This document shows, in pieces, positions 56,381 to 64,000 of a stretch of 64,000 nucleotides of DNA. Source of the stretch: Sarcocystis neurona (Eukaryota; Apicomplexa; Conoidasida; Eucoccidiorida; Sarcocystidae); contig KL647303.1 of assembly GCA_000727475.1 (NCBI GenBank), forward strand, positions 772,408 to 836,407, read 5' to 3'. The stretch's first letter is position 1, and every line of letters starts with the position of its first letter. A program made the position numbers and the translations under genes. A model generated the notes under the pieces. That model saw nothing but the letters and a program-made list of their open reading frames with translations. It had not been told where the DNA came from and ran no database searches.

Positions 56381-58772
56381 GGTAGCAACTAATTAGAAAG
56401 GTCTCCCATCGTGTTCTGCTATGTTATCGAACCTGAAGGGGGAGGCGGATGGATGTGCAGCAGTTATGACAGGCAGGAACACGAGCAGCAGGGAGCAGTC
56501 AACACGGCGACAGCAAATCGACAGTGCCCAGATACAAAGTTACGTCTCGGCGTCTACCAGTATTCTGGAAGAAATCGGGGAACTTTGCGCGAGCCAACTG
56601 AGGACAGACGGCGGCAACTGCACCCGATCTTACAAATGTCGACATATGTTGGCCCCTACCTATAAATACATCCCTGGGCTCTCTCGCCTCTGATAATGTA
56701 AACGTAATGGACGCATACGAAGTTCGCATCTGTTCTGCAGGCATAGACGCGGGTGACTCTTGATTTTCCTCATGTATGCGTACGTGTGCACAGACGTCGT
56801 ATTTGCACGTGGACGCATAGCTACATATCGTTTCTTCCGTTGTGCTTCCTTCTGCACTGGATCGGCATAGCTACGTTCATCTACACGTATAGACCTATTT
56901 GTTACATAGTCATCCATTGAATCCCAGTACGTCGCAGCAGCATACAGGCATAGAGTTATGCGTATCTATTTTTGGCAGTGTAGTACTATCTTCTAGTACA
57001 CTCGCATACATACCTTGAGAAGCGTATCACTTTTTTGCTAGCTGTGCTGCCTCACTGGACACAGCTAGTGCTCATACGCAGCAGCGTTGACCAGGGTATG
57101 TACTCTGCTTCTGTGCACCACTCCGCCTTGCATATGAAGTATGGCGGACAGTCTGCAGCAACATATGATCTTCAACCCCCCACGTTTTCCTAGATATTTA
57201 CATCGACCTCTCTTATTGTGAGCGCAGGCTTTACCACCTCCACTGTACCCTTGGAACAGAAAGATCAAACCGTAACCGACTATCAAATTTGTATCCTGCG
57301 TCTACGTGTAAAACGAGAAACCGGAGTGAACTAGTTGTCCTTGCCAAACTTGCCGTCCCGGTGTACTGTAACTGGTATGTATGTACATTTTTATAGCTGA
57401 TACGTAGGTGTACCTAAGTATCCAGCAGAAAGCTAGCAACTTAGTTCCGACGCGTGTATACCGGTGGTAGTATATTTGCGCGTTGGCGTATACTTAGGTT
57501 CGCTCGTATACGTTGTCCGTCTCTAAAAATATGATTTTCGTTGTGCCCTCGTCTTCTTTCACTTGTACGTGTCTGTGCACGGTTGCGGCCACATGACACG
57601 AGGAAATCATCTCGTTAGGACGAGTGTAATACTACTGCACCTATGCGGTGCAGGTCACTCCGGTGGTTGCATCTCTTCCTCCCTGGCTCTCAGGACCCCG
57701 GTTCCACCGGAGCACCACGCTCTGCATAAGTATGCAGTGTTCGTAGGACCTGCGCAGATGCCTCTACATTGCATACATACCTGCTTCTATATACGGGCAA
57801 AAGTTACAACGACACACAACAATGTACGTACATACATATACGTGTGTTTTCAGGATATTAAATGTGCATGTGAACCAAGGTGGGCAGGGGGGAATGTGGT
57901 TTTTATTCCCTACACGTATGTATCCGTATATTCGCATGCACGTACGATCTGCGGTGGTGAGTTCTCTGTGTGTGGATAGGAGTGCGTGTGGCTTCTCTTC
58001 TATATCTGTATATGGACACCTTAGTGTGTAACTATCTGTACACACAGATATTCATACGTACGTCTACGTGTACGCGCACGCATGTGTATATATATATAGG
58101 TACGCTCTACGCTTAATATCTGTAAGGTATACGCCTGTGGACAAGATTTTTTTAAGTATGCCTGTTGTGTCCTGCAGAATGGGAAATGCAGAAAGTGCGG
58201 AGTCTACGACAGGATCTCGTAAGCCACTTCTTGCGCAGCTTTGAAAATCTGCATCCGCGTCCACGTCTCGGTCTACGTCGTCATCTATCTCCATGTATAC
58301 GGCAATATTCACATTCAATATATCCACACACTACATCATAATTATACCAAGACGAGTATTATGTGAACAGACTCGTATATATGTGTATGTATGGTTGAGA
58401 CACGTAGTCATATGTACGCAGTTAAACAAGGTGTGTACGTCCTGCAGGCGCATGTGTACTTGTAGTGCAGCTAGCCGTCTCCAGGTCCCTCCACGACACG
58501 TGGCCGTATCGAGCACATCGTCCTTCCATCGTGTGGAACAATCGGACAACATATATTCACATATCTGCGTAGTTCTGTGTTGGGGTACGGGTTCCTATTT
58601 AACGTCTACATAGCCACATGTATGCCAGTGTGGGCTTCTATACGCAAGTGTGCAGACCTCCGTGCATCTCCTGGGTGTATTTGGTCGTTTTGTTGAATTA
58701 AAAGGGAGGATCCACTTCTTCGTTTACTGAACCAGGTTGCTTTTGTCTTGCTGTTGCTTTCCTCTTGCGCCG
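56381..58772. other. Intergenic, no gene recognised
   Basis: Ordinary-complexity DNA with short open frames on both strands and few long repeats. It would contain the promoter of the downstream LEA-like gene; no element could be assigned. Confidence 0.5.
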
Positions 58773-58878
58773 ATGAATAGTAAACACGCAATCACACATA
58801 CAGACGTAGGAAATTGGTTGCTTCTGTACCGCCTATCATTTTCTCTTGGTGCAGTTGATCTGCCAGCGCTGACGAATG
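58773..58878 (+). CDS. LEA-like exon 1 (tentative)
   Basis: ATG at 58773; donor GTAAAT after 58878, phase 1, matching exon 2. It encodes a short stretch with NWLLLYRLSF. An acceptor-like TTGGTGCAG at about 58,845-58,853 means the true exon may begin there instead. Confidence 0.45.
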
Positions 58879-61410
58879 GTAAATATATACGTGCACACAC
58901 ACACGTGCGCACAAGTCTCTGTACACGCAAACGTCGCCGTGTGTTACTGGATCTTTCTGTGTGTGTATTGTATGTGGAGGTGTACATGTGTAGGTTTGTG
59001 TCGATGTGTAGTGTTTACGCGGCTGTTTGACAACAGAGATAAGCAGTTGTGCGTGCATCCCCGGCCTTCGTGTCTTCACCCGTCTTTCTTTACGCTTTGA
59101 AATTTCAGCTGCTACCGCCGAAATAACGGCGGGCGAAAAGGCCACCGCAGCGACAGCGAGAGGAACAGCAGCGGGAGAAAAAGCAGCCGGACGTACAGCA
59201 AAAGAAGGAAGAACAACATCCGAGAAAGAGGGGAAGGAAGATGAAGGATTTTTTGCTAAAGTGGGAAGTCTTTGGAACGCAGAGAGTGCTGCCGGTGTGT
59301 CTGCGACGTCTGAAGTTGCCAACCACTTCACCAGCTATATGAGCTTGCAGGCAGTTAAGGAGGCTTTTGCTCCGGACCCTGATGAGGGACCGCAGGCCAG
59401 CAATGCTGAAGAGGCGGCGTCTTCTGCTGCCGCTACTGATGCCCGAGCGCGACTCAGTCAGGCCAAGGACAGCGCAGTAGCTCAAGCGAAAGAGAAGGAG
59501 GCTGCTGCAGCGGGGGAGATGAGAGAGAGAGCGCAGCAAGAAGCAGCAGCAGCCCGACAAAGAATGAAGCAGGCGGCGGACGCACACAAAGCAGCGCAGG
59601 AGGCCAAAGAAGACGCAGCAGCAGCCGAAGCATCTGTAGCAGCAGAAGGAAGAAAAGACAGAGGGGGACGAGGAGGGGCAGGAGAGGAAGCAGGAGCAAA
59701 GGGTGAAGCAACACACGACGAAGGGAGCGAAGAAGATGCAGGAGACTCTGAAAAAAGCGGCAGTGTTACTTCATATTTTTCACAGGGCCTTGAGGAGGCG
59801 TCTAATCTGCTGGGAACTCTCAAAGAGGACACGGCATACATCGCCGATGAGGCGTCGACAGCAGCGCAGCAGACAGGGGAGACCATTCGGTCGTACATTA
59901 GTAAGGGCGTCGAAGACATGCGGATGCTGTGGAAGGGAGCTACCATCAAGACCAAAGAAATGATGGGTGTACAGGATACAGAAACCGCTGCTCTCAAAGC
60001 GTACTGCGCAAAGGAAAGTGCTGCAGACGCTGCTGGCTACGCCGGAGGAGCTATTCAGGACGCCTCTGTTGCTGCGAAAGACACGGTAGTCGAAGCCTGT
60101 GAGTCCGCGAAGGACAAGGTAGTTGACGTTTCCTCAGCGGCCAAAGACAAAATAGTAGAGGCCTCTGCAGCAGCGAAGGATAAGCTTGTTGATGCTTCCG
60201 TAACAGCAAAAGACAAGGCATTACAGGCCTCTACGTCAGCGAAGGACAAGCTGGTTGACGTCACTAGCGCTGCAAAAGACCAGGCAGTAGAGGCGTCAGC
60301 AGCAGCAAAGGATATGGTGGTTGATGCCTCCGCAGCAGCAAAGGACAAGGTGGCTGATATCTACGTAGCGGCAAAGGATACGGCAATCCAGACGTCTGTG
60401 GCAGCAAAGGATAAGGTGGTTGATGCGTCCGCAGCAGCGAAGGATAAAGTGGTTGATGTGTCCGCAGCGGCAATTGATACGGCAAAGGAGATGTCTGTAG
60501 CGGCAAAGGATAAGGTGGTTGATATTTCTGCAGCAGCAAAGGACAAGGTGGTTGGTGCCTCCGTAGCAGCAAAGGATACGATAAAAGAGGTGTCTGTAAC
60601 AGCAAAGGATAAGGTGGTTGATGCTTCTGCAGCAGCACAGGATAAGACAATTGAGGCATCTGCAGCAGCGAAGGATAAGGTGGTTGATATCTCGGCTGCT
60701 GCGAAAGAAGCTGTGGTAGACACTTCAGCAGCGGCGTATGAGAAGATGAAAGAAGCTTCTGCTGCCACCGCAAGAACGACAGGGGAAGCTGCTTCGGCTG
60801 TGAAAGACATGGGGACGAAGGCCGCTGTTGCGACTGCTGATAGGGCAGGGAATGCTGCTGATGCTGCGAAAAAGACCGCTGGCGCCACTGCTAAGTCAGC
60901 AGGTCGTACATTAAGCAGGGCTGCTTCGGCTGTCAAAGGACCCGTAGGCAATGCTGCTGCCGCTGCCAGAGAAGCTGTAACCGGTTCCACCTCTGCTACA
61001 GGGCCAGCGCGCGTCGAAGGTCCCGCTGGCCCGCACCCTCTCCATGCCGATCCTGCTTTGTGAGTATCGCAGCCAACAAGAGATATTTTCCGTCGAGTTA
61101 GAAGGGCTGCTGAAAAGAAGACACGTGCACAGCGGCCCTCGCTTCTGCATGAAGACGACGGCATTTACATGTAGCCTACACGTAGGCGCTGCTGCTGTGA
61201 GAACAGGGCACCTGCAGATCGGGCTGTGATGCTGCGAAAAGCCACACACAGATTAGTGAGTGCTCCTGAAACAAGCCCTACACTTCTCACAGCCAGAACG
61301 CTAGAAGAGGCTTTTCTTTATACAGGGATGCGGCTGCTAGAGATGAGAATTCGTATGTGTCAGCGACGGCGACGGAATCGCGTACCTACCAAATGAAGCC
61401 TCGGGTATGA
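58773..61410 (+). CDS. LEA-like protein with 21 tandem 11-residue repeats
   Basis: Group 3 LEA proteins (LEA_4 type) are unordered in water, fold into amphipathic helices on drying and protect proteins and membranes. Related proteins are known from Toxoplasma oocysts. Exons: 58773-58878 (tentative), 59109-61059 and 61326-61410; all phases match, about 713 residues. The N-terminal half is Ala/Glu/Lys-rich coiled-coil sequence with KEKEAAAAGEMRERAQQEAA. A non-repetitive segment with SVTSYFSQGLEEASNLLGTL follows. From 60071 to 60763 lie 21 in-register 11-mers of the type AAKDKVVDASA. An Ala/Lys-rich tail follows, and the last exon encodes an acidic, non-repeat C-terminus (DAAARDENSYVSATATESRT). 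No clear signal peptide. The first exon is the weak point: its donor is G/GTAAAT and other starts are possible. An apolipoprotein-like lipid-binding role is the alternative for such repeats. Confidence 0.85.
59109..61059 (+). CDS. LEA-like exon 2 (main coding exon)
   Basis: Acceptor AATTTCAG, phase 1. Open for about 650 codons with strong Ala/Lys/Asp/Glu bias. It ends before GTGAGT, phase 2; that donor overlaps an in-frame TGA at 61061-61063, so unspliced RNA would stop immediately. Confidence 0.88.
60071..60763 (+). repeat. 33-base minisatellite encoding 21 LEA 11-mers
   Basis: Twenty-one consecutive 33-base units with no frame break or indel. Typical unit AAKDKVVDASA; variants change mostly positions 5-10 while keeping the Ala-Lys/Asp spacing of an amphipathic helix. 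Confidence 0.95.
61326..61410 (+). CDS. LEA-like exon 3 (C-terminus)
   Basis: A strong acceptor (TTTTCTTTATACAG) and matching phase give 27 further residues rich in Asp/Glu/Thr and a TGA at 61408-61410. If the donor is not used the protein ends at 61063. Confidence 0.7.
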
Positions 61411-64000
61411 TGCGCGACGTCTGGTGATACGCACGTATGCGTATACATAGACGTATATGTATATATACACATATATATATACATATATATATACATATAC
61501 GTATGAATCTAGATATATGTCTATACGTAATTGCGTGTACACGGGCGTATTTGCCAACTGTGTATATAGTCATATAGATATACCCATGGTGCTCAGTTGC
61601 TCGGGTTTTGCTGGGTCGTGGACGCACTGGAGAGGCTCGGAATCCCTGGGCGCACACACGTGTATAGGTATACTGCGTGTACAGCCATGCCGTATGCGTA
61701 CAGAGAGGTACCCCGTTATACGTGTGGATGTCTCGTACATATTTGTGTATGTGTGCATACTGGCGATGCAAAACTGCAAAGGTATTGCTGACGCATGGGT
61801 GGAGAAGTGGTGCTCGAGGGTCTGCATGTTTCTGATCAGTAGCCAGCTTAAGGCTGCTACGAGCAAGGTACGGATGCGTACGCGTAGATAGAGAGGCAGG
61901 AACAGAGGTGGCCGTCTTGTAGTAGGCTATAGTGCATCTGCCTCGACCGCGCGTCTACTGCAGTTTATACATGAATACTTTGCTGCGGAGGTTGTGTGGA
62001 TACGCCGCCGGTGTGGTTAGCGGTGTGTGGTTAGCAAGTACTGCCGAAGTCTGTGCTCTGTGTGAGATCGATCGTGCTTCCTACTAAAGTGTCTGTCCAC
62101 TGCGCAGCACTGGTTGCAGCAGAGGCCTTCCGTATGCAAGTCCGACGTTGGTAAGTACAAAGCATTCACGCAAATGTGGCCGTAATACACGCGTCCATAT
62201 ACAACCATATATATATATATATAAATATACTTACGTCCCAGCAGCGACACACAGTTCATACGTATTTATGTGTATGTACATATGGCTATATACATATATA
62301 TATATATCTACATCCATACATATACACCTCTACACCTTAATTATGTGCACAAAGAACTGTTTATTGAGCCACTAATGGGTACACAAACTTAGACATACAC
62401 ACACATATATAAAAATATATATATATATATATATATATATAGCCGTAATCGGTACATCCGTAACCACGAACATCCTAATCTGAACATGGCCATAGAGACA
62501 CCCATAGAATTGCTCTTTTTCGCGCACGATATGTCTTCCGCTTATCCCTCAGCTGCGCACGCCGTTGTGTAACTTCCTTGTGCCAAAGCTGCCATAAAAA
62601 CGTAGAATGAGGTAGGCATACAACATTATTTGAGTACAGCCTCACGCAGATGAAATCACGACCGTAGGTGCCACACAAGAAGAGGCAACCACACCCACAC
62701 ATGTATACAGGATCTTTAGTACGCAGGAAGTCTCTTTCGCGCTTCCGTAGGTGAACAGATCTACAGTGAATATCGTTGAAAACACACATGTCGTATGGTG
62801 TGTACATCTCTCTTCTGTGTGCGCCTGTAGGCCGATATGACACGAAGAAATATCTGCGTCTGCGGACACGAGCACATTTGGGCACAACCGGATTACACAT
62901 CCATACAGGTGCTGATATATGTGCGGTCGTAGTGTCCGCCCAGCATGCTCCTGTAGGCGCCGCACACATACGCGTATCTACGTGTACTATTTCTTTATAT
63001 CTACATGTGCGTACACATATAGATTTGGTGTGTCACCTTGACTGGAGGAGCGCATCTCTACACAACGCAGCGACAGAAACACGTGCGCGCATTTGAAGGA
63101 CGATTCCAATCCACGGGTTTTCCACAGGTTTCCGTACGCCAGCGAGGATGCGAATACATTTTACCGAGGCCTTTTTACATGCAAAACGCAGAGGTCGCAG
63201 TATGTAGACTTGTATAAATCTGCGGTGTGCCGAGTTTCCGCGCATTTGATGCCTACGGCCACGGATAATCCCAAATCTACATATTCATCTTCATTTTTGT
63301 ACGCATGCCGGTCTTCCATTTAGGTACACAGGAACCGCTAGTGTGTGTGACACGTGCAGCATCACTACACGTGCGTACAAACATTCTGACGTGCATGGCG
63401 ATCTTCCGCCGGCGTGTACCTGTTCGTCGTAAACAGGTGGCCCGACGTACACATGTATACGTCCATGTGTTCTCGTACCGATCCCGAAGATGAGCTTTCG
63501 TCTGTGCACAGAAAGTGCATTTTTGTACGACCGTCATCACCGACCATTCGACGAGGGATATATTCTCATATACTCCTCAAAAATAGTGGAGATTGAAAAT
63601 CTCGTGAACACAGAAATCTGTTTATATGTACGTAGCTGTATATACGTGTGTGTGCGCATGTATACACACAGACAGAGTCGGTTCGAGTGGCAGTGCTGTC
63701 CTTGTCCCTCCTTCTCCGTAGCAGCATTTTTCAAGCAGTGGTGCCGCAGGCGTGCAACAATGAATTTTTTACGGATGGGCACGCACACGCGATATTGCAT
63801 ATGTGCACGTATACGCTATATGAGGCCCATGTTTTGCTGGCTTTCTAGCCATGTTACTAGCATATGACACTGTCATCCTCTCCGTATTGGTTATATATAT
63901 ACATGTGTCAATGCCTGTGTATTGATACCTGCAATTTTGTGACGATTGACGTACGAGTAAAGTCGACTATTTTGTGCATCTACCTGAGGGCATGGTTTCC
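61411..64000. other. Right flank, unassigned frames and microsatellites
   Basis: TA repeats lie at about 61,440-61,510, 62,200-62,320 and 62,405-62,441. The largest non-repeat frame is minus 62,475-62,969: 164 codons from a true ATG, Cys/Arg-rich, with KRERDFLRTKDPVYMCGCGC and no known domain. Plus frames at about 63,093-63,270 and 63,490-63,620 look protein-like (the second contains RPFDEGYILIYSSKIV) but cannot be joined into a gene. Confidence 0.45.

Noticed and set aside
1..64000. CRISPR arrays, insertion sequences, telomeric AAACCCT repeats, bacterial operons
   Set aside because: None was seen; repeats are microsatellites, triplets and the small local duplications listed.

Overview
The window looks like nuclear DNA of an eimeriid coccidian (Apicomplexa; Eimeria-like, Cyclospora possible). 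Three things point there. The recognisable genes are broken into phase-consistent GT-AG exons. CAG/GCT triplet tracts encode long Ala, Gln and Ser runs, as is known for Eimeria. One gene encodes a tandem 11-mer LEA-type protein like those known from coccidian oocysts. The genus call is an inference. No operons, Shine-Dalgarno sites, CRISPR arrays, rRNA or convincing tRNA genes were seen.

Layout, left to right. 1-4.6 kb is non-coding with TA/GT microsatellites. 4.6-13.35 kb holds a plus-strand triplet-repeat-rich gene for a very large, probably membrane-spanning protein of unknown family; its 5' part is unresolved and two single-base frame breaks lie near its 3' end. 13.35-20.6 kb is intergenic and contains a 0.7 kb TAG-triplet block and a five-copy array of a hairpin-bearing module. 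20.6-35.9 kb is one minus-strand gene of eight exons for a GDA1/CD39 nucleoside phosphatase (apyrase) of about 1,100 residues ending in HEEL. 36-43.8 kb is largely free of microsatellites and holds only unassigned open frames, including a decayed coding-type duplication. 43.9-49.7 kb is a minus-strand, five-exon gene for a NIPA/DUF803 magnesium-transporter-like membrane protein of about 490 residues. 49.7-58.7 kb is mostly unassigned, with one weak exon chain near 53 kb and an Ala-rich triplet region near 55-56 kb. 58.8-61.4 kb is a plus-strand LEA-like gene with 21 exact 11-residue repeats. 61.4-64 kb is unassigned.

The three recognised genes do not form a pathway. The apyrase would hydrolyse nucleoside di/triphosphates in the secretory pathway, with HEEL suggesting the ER. 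The NIPA-like protein would move Mg2+ or other divalent ions across a membrane. The LEA-like protein would protect cell contents during dehydration, plausibly in the oocyst or sporozoite. Exon joins were chosen by hand from splice consensus and reading phase; for the apyrase and NIPA-like genes every join is phase-compatible and restores family motifs across the junctions. Transcript data would settle the rest.
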